Part shown: piece by piece, positions 1 to 10,317 of the stretch
How the letters are laid out: each line of letters opens with the position of its first letter
Position numbering within the stretch: the first letter of the stretch is position 1
Source of the DNA: Episyrphus balteatus
Lineage: Eukaryota > Arthropoda > Insecta > Diptera > Syrphidae
Reading direction: 5' to 3'
NCBI RefSeq assembly: GCF_945859705.1
Contig: NC_079136.1
Span: forward strand, 4,443,501-4,507,500
Length of the DNA stretch: 64,000 bases
Position numbers and translations under genes: made by a program
Notes under the pieces: model-generated
What the model was told of the DNA's origin: nothing
Seen by the model: the letters and a program-made list of their open reading frames with translations, nothing else
The model's database searches: none

Positions 1-1510
1 TCATTTTTACCTTCAGCCTAGTAACGCAAATAAAACAGTATTTTTTAAAGGGATGAAAAAAAAAAAGGAACTAGTAGCCGCTTCCGCGAACCCCATGCGA
101 ACAAGCCCTTACACGACGAATATATGGCGATTGGCGAGCACGAGCAAGTCCGGCGAGCATGTTTGTCGTTTAGGGCCAGCTCCAAGTTTGTGGTTCTATT
201 CGTGTGACGAGTAGTTTATTTGTTCGAATGCAAATATTGAAAAAAAAAAAAAATAGAAAATAAGAACTTCGAAAGTACTTAAAAAATATCAAAAACCAAG
301 GCTAATAAAATCCTTGCCAGCATAAAGTCTCCATATTCCCTATCTCCTCTGCTACCGCTTTAAAGGAGGATTAAAATAAAGCGTTGAAATTATTTTGAGC
401 CGCGTAGTAAAATTTTCAAAAAAAAAGTCAAGCAAATTTTCTTATTTTTTTCATTCCAGGATAAAAAAAACAACAATTATTAGAGGGGGCACACTACAAA
501 CTGTCTATCGGCCGAAAGTTAAGTCAGTCTCTTAATCAGTGTGAAAATGTATTAAAGCGCGAACACTACAACGATTGATATTGAATCCTAAGCGGGCTTA
601 GGATTCAATATTATAAGAAAAAGGTCACGAAGATAGAAATTACTACAACGATTGAGTTTCGGCCAATCAAAAAGTTTGTTTGATCGAAAAAAAGTTTGTT
701 TTGCTACAAAATTGCCTTCAAACTAAAATATTTCTTACCTAACCGACTATTTAGTCAGCTGCCTGTGCGCACACAAGGAACCCAACCCGACTTAACTATC
801 GGGCGAAAGAAAGCCTGTACTGTGCGGAAACAAAATTCCAAAATATTTCTAACAATCGTCAAAAGAAAGAAAAATCACAATTTAAGGACTCTATTTTGTT
901 AAATGATTATCGTTGAAATTACTTCGTTATGGTTTAAATGTGATTTTGTATAACGATATTCATATAATTTCAGCGGTATTTATTTAATATTCTGTACGAC
1001 TGCCATTTACCGATCTTTGATTATAGAATCAACTCGTTTTCATAGCTTCTACCTTTAAAACAGGCTGCATTACGAAACTAACAACCTTTGACCCCCAAAA
1101 CCTAGAAATTGGGAAAGAAGATGTTATTACCTTTAATCTTTTAACTCTATAAGAAGCACATATCACTTTTTCTACACCAATCGTGCCAGGATGCGGACGG
1201 GAAAATCTGAAATTTTCTTTAACTCGATGAGTAAAGCGTTTCTGTAGTGGAATCTCTTCTAATTTCTGTATTAAGATGAATTTGGTTTAATCAAATTTTT
1301 AAACCCCAAAACCACCTTATTCATACCCAACATAAAAACCTGGTTATAGCATGGAGAAAATAATGGACAATAATCTGAAAAGTTGTACTTACTTTGCGAA
1401 TTCTTGAATTTTCTTTTAAAAATATATTTTATTATGTATGTATATCTCGTGTATCAAAATACATAACTACAAACTAACTAATCTCTAGAACTCCCACGTT
1501 TTCACTTCAT
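1..1510. other. Gene-free left flank
   Basis: I see no convincing coding region. The open frame at 696-902 has no recognisable domain and unremarkable codon use. The first 250 bases contain phrases resembling the ends and inner arms of the Tc1-like element at 17398-19007 (for example 'ctattcgtgtgacga' against 'ctattcaagtgacg'), so a decayed fragment of that family may be present, but the match is weak. The stretch also lies beyond the 3' end of the ALMS-motif gene, so its 3' UTR should be here. Confidence 0.5.
578..611. repeat. Perfect 16-bp inverted repeat
   Basis: Bases 578-593 are the exact reverse complement of 596-611 with a 2-base loop. The phrase 'ctacaacgattga' occurs just before the hairpin and again near 642-656, so this may be the centre of a small decayed inverted-repeat element. 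No target-site duplication was found. Confidence 0.7.
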
Positions 1511-1573
1511 TCATATAACAGTGCGACTATTTTCAAGTGAGAGTTTTCCATTATGAACCATGCGCTGCAATTT
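1511..1573 (-). CDS. ALMS-motif gene, last exon
   Basis: This 63-nt exon follows a TTTTTCTTTATAG acceptor after a 64-nt intron. It encodes KLQRMVHNGKLSLENSRTVI and a TGA stop. Reading on from NIFNK in the previous exon it gives a basic C-terminal end of the kind seen in ALMS1 proteins. Confidence 0.7.
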   Translation of the reverse strand, partial: KLQRMVHNGKLSLENSRTVI

Positions 1574-4500
1574 CTATAAAGAAAAATCAAAACAAATAAA
1601 ATACCCTTCTTCGTTTTCTATCAAATTCCACACAAACCTTATTAAAAATATTTGTAATTACTCTCGTAGTCTTCTTCCTTCGTTCCAATTTCTCACGCTC
1701 TTGTTTAGCAACTACTTCTGGTAATTTACAATAACGTTTCTTTGTCATTCCTTTCATCTCTCTACTTGGACAGATTCTTACTTGTTCTGAAAATAAAATA
1801 AAATAAAATAAAATAAAATAAAATAAAATAAAATAAAATAAAATAAAATACAATAAAATAAAATAAAATAAAATAAAATAAAATAAAATAAAATAAAATA
1901 AAATAAAATAAAATAAAATAAAATAAAATAAAATAAAATAAAATAAAATACAATACAATACAATACAATAAAATAAAATAAAATAAAATAAAATAAAATA
2001 AAATAAAATAAAATAAAATAAAATAAAATAAAATAAAATAAAATATAATAAAATAAAATAAAATAAAATAAAATAAAATAAAATAAAATAAAATAAAATA
2101 AAATAAAATAAAATAAAATAAAATAAAATGAAATAAAATAAAATAAAATAAAATAAAATAAAATAAAATAAAATACAATAAAATAAAATAAAATAAAATA
2201 AAATAAAATAAAATAAAATAAAATAAAATAAAATAAAATAAAATAAAATAAAATGAAATAAAATAAAATAAAATACAATAAAATAAAATAAAATAAAATA
2301 AAATAAAATAAAATAAAATAAAATAAAATAAAATAAAATAAAATAAAATAAAATAAAATAAAATAAAATAAAATAAAATAAAATAAAATAAAATAAAATA
2401 AAATAAAATAAAATAAAATAAAATAAAATAAAATAAAATAAAATAAAATAAAATAAAATACAATTAAATAAAATAAAATAAAATAAAATAAAACAAAACA
2501 AAACAAAATAAAATAAAATAAAATAAAATAAAATAAAATAAAATAAAATAGAATAAAATAAAATAAAATAAAATAATATAATATAAAACAAAATAAAGTA
2601 AATAATATTATTATTATTATTAATTACAATATAAATTAATTTACAATTCGTCGGCGTAAAGCAAAATTGTTCTAAGTACATAGGATTTCCTAAGGACTTA
2701 GAACAATTTTGCTTTACGCCGACGAATTGTAATTAAATTTACAGCACTAACTACCAGAAGCTTTTGGCTGGATAAAATAAAATAAAATATTATCTTCTCT
2801 CAATTATGCTTTTATGACCAAGCTTACTTATCGGAGGCGGAGGAAGTTCCCCAAGTTTCCTCGAAATCGATGAAACACTCGAACTATCTGCAATCTCTCT
2901 AATTCTTGCTTCTCTCTCCTGCCGCAAAGCATGCAATTTCTTCAAAATTTCTCGACGTTCATTTGCCTTTGAACAGAAATCTGGCATCTTCATTTCGAGG
3001 CGTTTCTGCAATGAAACTCCATCCTCTGTAATTTTATTCCCCTGTCCATCAGAAGTCTCATTAAAACGAATCACATAAGCTAGAGCCTTCGGTTTAACTT
3101 GAACTGTCTGATGGAATGACTTCCCAGACACCCGAACTGTCGGTCTGGGACAAGAGCATTTACACTCTTTCCCACAAGTGCAAATGCACCTGCATCTTGG
3201 ACCAAAGATAGGATCACTCTTAATGACCGAATAGGAAGTCTGAATTGCCACCCCTTCAATACTATCACAACCATTACTGTCATATTGATGAGTTGTCGTC
3301 GAAGTGGATGTACTCTCAACAATTGGAATAGACATCTCAGACGACATACAAAATGCTGATGATGCCACCGAAGTGTAAGACGGGTTTCTTGTGAAAATCG
3401 GTTTGCCACAAATTCGTGGCTCTGAATAGTGCTCAGCTGACATTGTGTGCTTCTTCTTCTCGTAACTATCCATAAATTGCTTTTGCAGATGATCTGCAAA
3501 CGCTCCAACACTCTCCCGCTCTGTACTGGGACTACTACTTGGTGTCTCCAGCTTCGAACGATGATTGTTTTTGAGGGAATTTGAAGATGAGACAAGATCT
3601 CCTTCGTTAATAGTCTTATATGACACTTTTTCGGGATGCTTCTTCTCGGCAGTGGGTTCATCATAAATAACCACATTCTGAGAAGTCCTTCGAACTGTCG
3701 TCCTCTTATATTGATCCTCTTCATTAACTAAATCCTCAGCTGTTTCCTCATAAATAATCTCTGACTTCCCTCTGGAAGACTTAATAGTCGACGATGATGA
3801 TTGAGATCGACTTCTTGAAGGACAATCTTGTAGTATAAGATTCTTAAGTCCTTCCAAACGATTGATTTCCATTTCAATCCAAGAAAGTTGTTTGGAACGT
3901 TCACTTGCATGAACTGAAGTCATAGTCTGTGACTTTTGTTTTAATTTCTTTTCATAATCTTTCTCAGAACGAGTCAATGGATGTAACCATTCTCTCATTG
4001 TAACAGGTTCCTCAAGCGACGGCGAGGATTGAGGTGGATTCTGGTCTTCCTCCACTTTTGGAAGCTCCTCTGTTTGAGTTTCTTCACTCATTTGTTCGAC
4101 AGAAACTTTATTTGGAATTGCAATTTTCTGTTTTTGATCTTCTTCGACCAGCGGAGGAGAATTACTATTATTTAACGATCGAATGCTAAATGCACTTGAC
4201 ACAGATGATGACCCACCAGAAGAGGCATCATCCGATTGTTTTGTGATTTTCTCAAAAATCTTTTTTGCAAGATTCTTTTTTTGCATAGAAGTGAGATTTT
4301 TCGCATCTATCAAAGAACAGAGAAGTTTGATTCCCAAGTCGACTTCAGTTTTGGAGGAACGATTTGTTGTTCTTTTTGTCAGTTGGTCTTTGTCTTTGAC
4401 TGAGTCGGGGGGAGTCGACGAATGGGATTTGTTTGTACTCTTCTCGCTAAGAATGCTTCGTCTTGTCGATGAGAGTGACGACGACTTTTGTGATGATTCA

Positions 4501-5606
4501 CTTTGTCGTCGTTTGTCGCCCCCAGAAACATATTCAAAGCTTGATTGCGTAGCAAAACTCTCAGCACGAGAGGAGAGATTTGCTTGAGTTTCTTGGGTTT
4601 TTAACTGAGAATAAGTCTCAGGAACTTTAGTTCTATCAAAACTTGTTTGACAAGAATGATTTGTTCTAGTTTTGACCAAAACGTTTGTCTTGGTCTTGTC
4701 CAAAGTCGTTTGACAAGATTTGTCAGTATTTGGAACAACTTTGGGAGTGCTTTGTGGCAACTCCATGAATTCTTGGGTATTTAGACTATTCGAACGGGAG
4801 GAATATTTTTTTCCTAGATTTTCTAAAGTTTGGCGCCATTTTTCTCGGCGAGATTCAGCACTCAAAGAATGAGTGGAAATTGGTTTCAACTCATCAGATC
4901 TTTGATGGGGAATGTTAGGAACTGAAGGACTTTCACTGAAAAGTTCCTTCAGCACCGATCTTTCCAGGGAACTTAGATTCCCTGTAGAATTGGCTTTTTT
5001 ATAACCCACATCACCCAAAGAGTCCCATTCAAGTTTTTTGTCAATTTTTGTTACAGAATCTGGGACTTGAAAGATTGTTTCTGTAACTTTTGGAGGAGTT
5101 CGTGGTTCTGAGGGGATTTTATTGGCTTCCTGACCAATATTCTCTTTATTAAGTTCATTTACATTTTCACATGGTTGTAAAGCAATAATTAATTCTTCTT
5201 TTACCAAATTACTATTTTCATCACTTTCTGATGATGATTTTGTTAATAGTGGACATGGACAAGAGTTGCTACTACTATTGCCACTTGTACTGCTGTGAGT
5301 GAATCTCATAAATTTCTCAATATCACGATCTTTTGCATATTTTAAATAATAATCGATTATTTTATTGTTAACACTTTTTGATTTAACAAATTTGGAGCAA
5401 GATGGAAAGTCAGAGGAGGACATTTTGTCGGTTTTTTTTGATTTAAATGAATTTTTGAAAAAAATGCAAACAGGAGCGACTTTTCCTTGGAGCGATTTTG
5501 GTAAATTTGACGTTTTGTTTCTTTGCAAAAATATAGCAACAGTTTTTTTTTGTTTGTTTAGTTTTTTTCTTAGAGCCGCTGTATGGAAAGAGTATTGTGG
5601 TGCCAT
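1511..5606 (-). CDS. ALMS-motif (Alstrom-type) centrosomal protein, three coding exons
   Basis: Join 5606-2828, 1786-1638, 1573-1511 on the minus strand; exon lengths 2779, 149 and 63 nt total 2991 nt, i.e. 996 aa plus stop. Residues 1-800 are serine-rich and low in complexity. A cysteine cluster (CRCICTCGKECKCSC) lies at about 805-819. From residue 865 to the end the protein resembles the ALMS motif: VSLQKRLEMKMPDFCSK, an RREILKKLHALRQERE helix, then in the later exons KKRYCKLPEV and a basic NIFNKKLQ tail. In known family members this motif directs the protein to centrosomes and basal bodies. Without splicing, the first exon would stop at 2790 and lose half the motif; GT-AG sites and matching phases support the join. 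An alternative start is Met62 (MSSSDFPS). I am fairly sure of the family but less sure that it is the direct Alms1 orthologue. No earlier exon was identified. Confidence 0.75.
1638..1786 (-). CDS. ALMS-motif gene, penultimate exon
   Basis: This 149-nt exon lies between a TTTTATTTTCAG acceptor and an AAG|GTTTGT donor. It begins with two bases that complete the codon left open at 2828 and ends in phase 0. It encodes the KKRYCKLPEV and EREKLERRKK part of the ALMS motif. The acceptor's pyrimidine tract is the end of the AAATA array (TTTTA on this strand). Confidence 0.75.
1789..2580. repeat. AAATA pentanucleotide microsatellite, about 790 bp
   Basis: About 155 units of AAATA (TTTTA on the minus strand) with scattered single-base variants such as ACAAT, GAAAT and TATAA. 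It lies wholly inside the penultimate intron of the ALMS-motif gene. The long open frames across it in all three minus frames are an artefact of a repeat lacking stop codons and are not genes. Confidence 0.97.
2641..2732. repeat. Perfect 37-bp hairpin with 18-base loop
   Basis: Bases 2641-2677 are the exact reverse complement of 2696-2732. The arms include the GC-richer core 'cgtcggcgtaaagc', unlike the surrounding AT-rich intron. It lies in the same ALMS-gene intron as the AAATA array. It may be a small fold-back element; no clear target-site duplication was seen. Confidence 0.9.
2828..5606 (-). CDS. ALMS-motif gene, large exon
   Basis: This 2779-nt exon encodes residues 1-926 plus one base of the next codon. 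It ends at ATA-A followed by a GTAAGC donor (2827 downward). The frame remains open past the donor to a stop at 2790, but the extra residues (SKLGHKSIIERR) do not continue the ALMS motif while the spliced product does. The Met at 5606 lies directly after a CTTCTAG, which could be a 3' splice site, so a 5' UTR intron is possible. Confidence 0.8.
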
Positions 5607-6209
5607 CTAGAAGTGAGGAATACTTGTGGGATGTGTTTAAAGAGAATGGACGAAATTGTTTCGTTAAATTACGTAAATTATTTTGAAAATTGGCGCTAAT
5701 AATTTTCAAAACATTTAAGGCCAGTTTATTCAAAGTGGGTAATCTGGAATTTGACTATCACGGATTCCTCTTGATTCAAAAATAAGGATTGCTGATAATC
5801 AAATAGTCACTTGTTCAAATGGCTATTTTTCAAAATGTTGGGAAATCGATTTTTATGCTAGCCGAGCCAAAATGAATCCCATACAAATTATCGATAAAGC
5901 CTTATAGCCTGTTTTCACTACACCCCAAATGAGGTAATTTAGCAAATTAGCAAAAAAGTGTTTTCACTACAAATTATCTCATTTGGACTGACAAGAAGTG
6001 TCAACACTCAAATTTGAATTTGACGTGTCAGGCATATGTTGACGATTGACACATTTAAATGTTTAATTAATCAAAGAATTAATAAAATGGAATAATCCAA
6101 AGAGGTTCTGGATAAAGGTTTGTACTTTCTCTAATAACTATATAAAATATGTTTATCATTTATATGCATATAAACTTCCAGCCTTTTCTTCTTCATTATT
6201 CTGACTTTC

Positions 6210-6551
6210 TGAGCATTTGCAATCTCGCTGTCGAAGGGAAAGAGAAATCATTACCTACCCAACATTTGGTAATTGTGGCATTATACCGTTTACCCAACCT
6301 CGGACATGATTATGGAGCATGTTGATGCAGATCCTCTTGCAAAGGTGAGTTTGGAATGGAAAATATGTAAGACTCAGTCTAATCTTTGTCTTACTATTCA
6401 GCTCGTGACAGCATTAACCAACATCAAACCAGAAAACAAAATGATGCCGTCCCGCTGCTCCAAAACTTTGGCAAAGATCATCAATGCCAGTCAGGACAGA
6501 CTTTCCTTGGTTATTGGGCTCGATTCCCGCAAGACCAGAAAACACTTTTAA
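6210..6551 (+). pseudogene. Captured gene fragment with an intron, unrecognised
   Basis: A coding-like piece (SDMIMEHVDADPLAK) is followed by a 5' splice site (AAG|GTGAGT near 6342) and a 3' site (TTCAG near 6401). It then continues in frame (LVTALTNIKPENKMM ... INASQDRLSLVIGLDSRK) to a TAA at 6549-6551, with AATAAA about 25 bases later. The 59-bp intron is typical of flies. Upstream sequence is also coding-like (SICNLAVEGKEKSLPTQHLV) but in another frame, so the copy is broken. I do not recognise the protein. It is the 3' end of a gene carried as genomic DNA, not a processed copy. Confidence 0.5.
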
Positions 6552-6646
6552 ACTTTGAATGCTCCTATTTTAATGAATAAAAACAAAAACAATTTTTTCG
6601 TATTTTTTTTTACTTATAATTAACTTTTTCTCTTTTGGACAAAAAA

Positions 6647-7014
6647 CTATTCAACTAAGTTCCAAATCTTAATGTTTCTATCGTCACTACACGACAGCAA
6701 TTGGCCAGCTACTGAAGGATTCCATTTCACACAGTTGACGTCTTGCAGATACGCTTTGTTCACAGCAGTGACCAGCAAAAATGTTGGTCGTTCTTTGATG
6801 AACCTTCGTCTTCCTTGAAAATGTAGATGTAATCATCCACACGACGTTGCTTCCCCGGTCTGATGGCACCAACTTATGTCATAAACCGCTCGTGTGTGTT
6901 CCCCAGAAATGGTGCACACGGTTTCGTTGTCAGGTGTATGGACGTCCTTCGTTGCCAGGCAGGTATGCCAGCCGGATCTGGATGGTTTTGTCATCGGAGT
7001 AGGAAGCCAGTCGT
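6647..7014 (-). pseudogene. Ciao1: Broken Ciao1-like WD40 fragment
   Basis: The minus strand reads as the C-terminal WD repeats of Ciao1, a cytosolic iron-sulphur assembly WD40 protein, spread over three frames. In order: [11 protein letters not shown] and an AYLPGNEG phrase; then [20 protein letters not shown] and ISWC in a second frame; then [12 protein letters not shown]; then QDVNCVKWNPSVAGQLLSC and SDDRNIKIWNLVE with a stop at 6647-6649. At least two frame changes and an in-frame TGA break it, and the N-terminal repeats are absent. It lies inside the TTA-TSD element at 5905-7530 and is best explained as a captured, decayed copy of a gene located elsewhere. Confidence 0.75.
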
Positions 7015-7533
7015 ATACCGAGAGTTATAGAAAAGAGTGTTATTCGTAGCCTTCAAACAAAAGTTGAGAATTTCTTGTTTCATCCTGTAAATTAATATAT
7101 AAAAAGGATAAATATTAGGTATATTGAGAGAGAAAATTTGCATTTATATTCTTACATCAATTTTTGCTTAGGTTGAATCATTTGCCAAACCACAGTTTTC
7201 TTCAATTTCTTCAAAAAATTGAATTATAAGAACTTTTATTTACCGACGCGACACAAAATATACACAATTTAATTTTACCGCTATGTGCTATGTTTTTTTT
7301 TTTATTTTTTTTAGATTGACGTTTGGTAAAAATTCATAATTGTGACCTATTCACAATGAAATTTTATGAGCGTTCAGGCGATTTGACTTAATTTCCTAGC
7401 TAATTTCGTTGAAATGAGATGATAATTATCTCATTTCAAATTTGAAATTTGTATGGGAAATCATCTCATTTCGAACCTCATTTGGCAAATTTGATCGAAA
7501 TCATCTCATTTGCTCTAGTGAAAACAGGCTATT

Positions 7534-7789
7534 AGTGCCTGGCTACACGGTGATTTTTCAATCGCCTAAGCAGTGAGTTTGTAGGCAAGAGGGATGAGGA
7601 GTGAAGGGGGAAGATGCTCACGAAGAGAATTGAATTTTCTGAGGGTAGTACAGTTCCATTGCTAAATTGTTCCTCTTTTTGAAGTTTGTTTCTAGAAAAT
7701 GTAAAAGTGGAACGTGATTGGGCACAACAGTGTGTAGCCACCGCATGTGATTTTTCAATCGATTGAAAAATCACTGTGTAGCCATGCAC
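7534..7789. mobile_element. 256-bp MITE, TTA TSD
   Basis: The ends are near-perfect inverted repeats of about 30 bp (GTGCCTGGCTACACGGTG at the left, matching the reverse complement of the right end). They are flanked by TTA at 7531-7533 and 7790-7792. The left TSD is the same TTA that forms the right TSD of the 5905-7530 element, so the two insertions abut. Confidence 0.8.
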
Positions 7790-8258
7790 TTAAGTCTAGT
7801 ACGCTGTTATTGATGCGAAAAGGAATTTTGCATACAAAATTTAGTTAACGAAATCTTGAACGAAAAATTTCGTTTTTGCTTTGCGTTTTTCAGTACGCAG
7901 CTCTAGGGAAAAATTGGAGAGTTTTCACTTAATTCCCAACTAACATTTGAGCTTTGGTAAAGGTATTACAGAAGCTACATTTCAGCTTCTTATTAAACTT
8001 TGGTAAAATTGTTGGGCATGGAAAAAGGAGAACGTTATACAAGTTATACAAGTTTGACCCTTTATAAGAATGTACTTAAAAGCTTAAACGAAGCTTTGAG
8101 ATTTGACAGATAGCTTCAGAAGAGCTTGTATAGCTCTTTAATACATGTCTTATCGAAATTAAAAAAAAAAAACTATACAAAAACAAAAAAGAATTTTCTT
8201 TTTTAATTGGTTTTGATTTGATTTTAAATTATGAATTTCATCTTTTAATCTGAAATTA

Positions 8259-8665
8259 TATCGTCGGCACAAAGCCAAAACAGCGAATCTGCATTTTTTG
8301 ACATATTCACTTTAATGGGTCATGAACCTTGTTATCGGTTTCTCTATTCACTGCATCGGCCCCAGTCCTCCATCTGTTGCCTAAAGCCTGGTACGCTGCT
8401 CGCGCTAAATTTTAGCTCCCATACAAATTATCGAAAATTTTTAGCCGAGATAAAATGGATCCCATACAAGTTATCGATAACTTGTATGGGAATTTTATCT
8501 CAGCTAAAATTTAGCGCGAGCAGCGTACCAGGCTTAAAAGCCTAAAATATCAATTTTCGTTGCACGAGTTTTCCATACGATTGCATGAGTTTCCAAAACT
8601 TTAAAGCCGTTTTTCTCAAAACTACAATTTTGCAGATTCGTGGATTTGGCGTTGTGCCCACGATA
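8259..8665. mobile_element. Inverted-repeat element interrupted by a MITE
   Basis: About 35 bp at 8259-8293 (TATCGTCGGCACAAAGCC...) matches the reverse complement of 8631-8665 with several mismatches. Flanking bases are ATAT/TATA-rich, so the TSD (TA or ATAT) cannot be fixed. A 150-bp MITE at 8385-8534 is nested inside. Confidence 0.6.
8385..8534. mobile_element. 150-bp palindromic MITE (family A), copy 1
   Basis: Terminal inverted repeats begin AGCCTGGTACGCTGCTCGCG and almost the whole element folds on itself. TAA flanks both sides (8382-8384, 8535-8537). A second 150-bp copy with the same ends and the same TSD lies at 13111-13260. The 3-bp TWA TSD suggests PIF/Harbinger mobilisation. Confidence 0.9.
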
Positions 8666-8907
8666 TATAAAGGCTTAACCACATACACCACTTTTTGAAA
8701 AAGTATAAAAGTGAAAATTTTTTTTCTGGCTAGCCCAATTTTTTTTGTGAAAAAGAGTATATAAATTTGTTTTTAAACCAAAAAATAAGCTTTCTGCCTC
8801 ATTTTTTTTTATTTTCCAACCCGAAAAACTATACACAAATGCGTTTGAAAATTTTCACTTTTGTACTTTTTCACTTTTTGAGTCAATAGGTGTGTTTTTT
8901 ATTACCA

Positions 8908-9006
8908 CCGGGCTTAACTGGACAAATAAAACGCAGTCGGGGCTAAGCAATTTACATGTTAAATACAACAACACCTTAGCCCCGTGGGCTTACTTGTTTA
9001 GCCCGG
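8908..9006. repeat. Short inverted-repeat element, CCGGGCTTAAC type
   Basis: CCGGGCTTAACTGGAC at the left is mirrored imperfectly by GTTTAGCCCGG at the right, with a second inner pair around GGGGCTAAG. A related inverted copy of the adjoining sequence (accggtggtaataaaaaacacacct) occurs at 13465-13490 next to the stacked MITEs, so this family has at least two copies in the window. Confidence 0.5.
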
Positions 9007-9210
9007 AGATTTCTTTTTGAACAGTTTTAAATCTGTGCTACAAAACTAATTTTTTCAAAAATTGTTTAGAATTTGTTTAAAAACGTGAAAACTCACTTTT
9101 GGAATGACAAAATGTATTTAACTACCCTGCAAACCAAACCTCAGTAGTTTAGGGGAAAATACAACCACCAACAAAGCTTATTTTGAGGATGTATGTGTTT
9201 CCTTATTTAC

Positions 9211-10317
9211 CAAAATCTCTCCCCTTGTTACGGACGCCTGGGGAACTGGTCCATCCGATGCAATCATGACCTAGAATGGGAAAAGGAATCAATGAAAATT
9301 GCAAAAGCAACAAATGTAAACAAAACTTACCATTCTTTTTCCTTGGTGAAATCCCTGAAGGAGGTTCCCTCGGTGACAGTCGCGATCATCGCTGAAAATA
9401 TAAAAAGAATTTTTAGTAATGAAAAATAGAGCTAAAAAGGAAATATCGAAATAAAAACAGATTAAGAATTTATTGTTTACCACGAAATTTAAATGAATGA
9501 GAATGACAGATTGACAGCGATAAGAAAATAAAAGATTCATAGGTATACGTATACATGTAGGATCGAGTTGACAGTACGGTAGATCGAGTTTAACTTTTCC
9601 CTTCAAGCAAACGAGTCCGACCTCGGTCCGAATCGGTTCCGAAGTGAGTCCGACCTCGACTACGAAACGGGTCCCATAGCGGCTCAAATTAGTATGGAAA
9701 TATATATGCCATGATGGGTATTCGGTGTTTCTTCGTATAAGAAATAATCTTAAATCGGTTTTCATGTTACGATTACAAACTTTTACACATTTACACGTGT
9801 TTGTTTTTATAATTGATTTCGTTACCCGTTGTTTTAGTAAATTCATGTCGTGATCGGTTCTTTTTGTCGAATAATGTTCCCATCGTATTTTGTGTCAACG
9901 ATCGATGGTCAATTAAAAAGGGACCAATGCAGTTGCACCTTAATACTGGTAGGCCACCTGTGGGTGAAAGGTTACAGGCAATTATTTTTTTTTTGAATTA
10001 TATATGAATATGGTACCTCCCTTACTACGAATTTGGAAGAAGAAAGGAAAATGACACAAATTATGATTTTTATACACACACACTGATCAAAGAAAGGAAA
10101 AGAACATAAATACATGTAGATTTTTTTTGTATCTTCGTACAATATTTGTTGTTGTTTTTATTGAGAGATGTGGATCGGATGATCTTATGCAGTTAGAGGA
10201 AAATCATCCGAGTATTTTTTTTTATGCATAGCTTACCTTCCTGTCTTATGATATGAGACATAATTTTTGTTGTGACTGAAATTCTTGACATTTCTCAACA
10301 GTTCGTGGTACCATACG
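9211..10317 (-). other. Candidate three-exon gene fragment, unrecognised
   Basis: Three segments on the minus strand have GT-AG boundaries and keep one frame when joined: 10317-10237, 9391-9331 and 9270-9211. The peptide reads VWYHELLRNVKNF ... SYHKTG, then SDDRDCHRGNLLQGFHQGKRM, then VMIASDGPVPQASVTRGEIL. The 60-bp intron at 9271-9330 is typical of fly introns. Against it, the middle exon has GC-rich third positions in a different frame (MIATVTEGTSFRDFTKEK), which would hit a stop just after the junction. No domain is recognised and neither end is defined. It may be part of a real gene, a non-coding RNA or chance. Confidence 0.3.

Larger units (their letters stand above)
5905..7530. mobile_element. 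TTA-TSD DNA element (PIF/Harbinger-like) carrying captured gene pieces
   Basis: The ends are exact 16-bp inverted repeats: TAGCCTGTTTTCACTA at 5905 and its reverse complement ending at 7530. They are flanked by TTA at 5902-5904 and 7531-7533, the 3-bp TSD typical of PIF/Harbinger and Tourist-like elements. Subterminal motifs related to ATCTCATTT recur at both ends. There is no transposase. The interior instead holds the 3' parts of two host-type genes facing each other: a spliced fragment at about 6210-6551 on the plus strand and a Ciao1-like fragment at 6647-7014 on the minus strand. This 1,626-bp element is therefore a non-autonomous, gene-capturing transposon. Confidence 0.75.

Noticed and set aside
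1587..2681. Long minus-strand open frame of FYFIL repeats (364 codons) and its companions
   Set aside because: It is the AAATA microsatellite read as protein. Only its last ~50 codons (1638-1786) are real, as an exon of the ALMS-motif gene.
3080..3724. 214-codon minus frame inside the ALMS-motif exon
   Set aside because: It overlaps the real exon in another frame and has no independent support.
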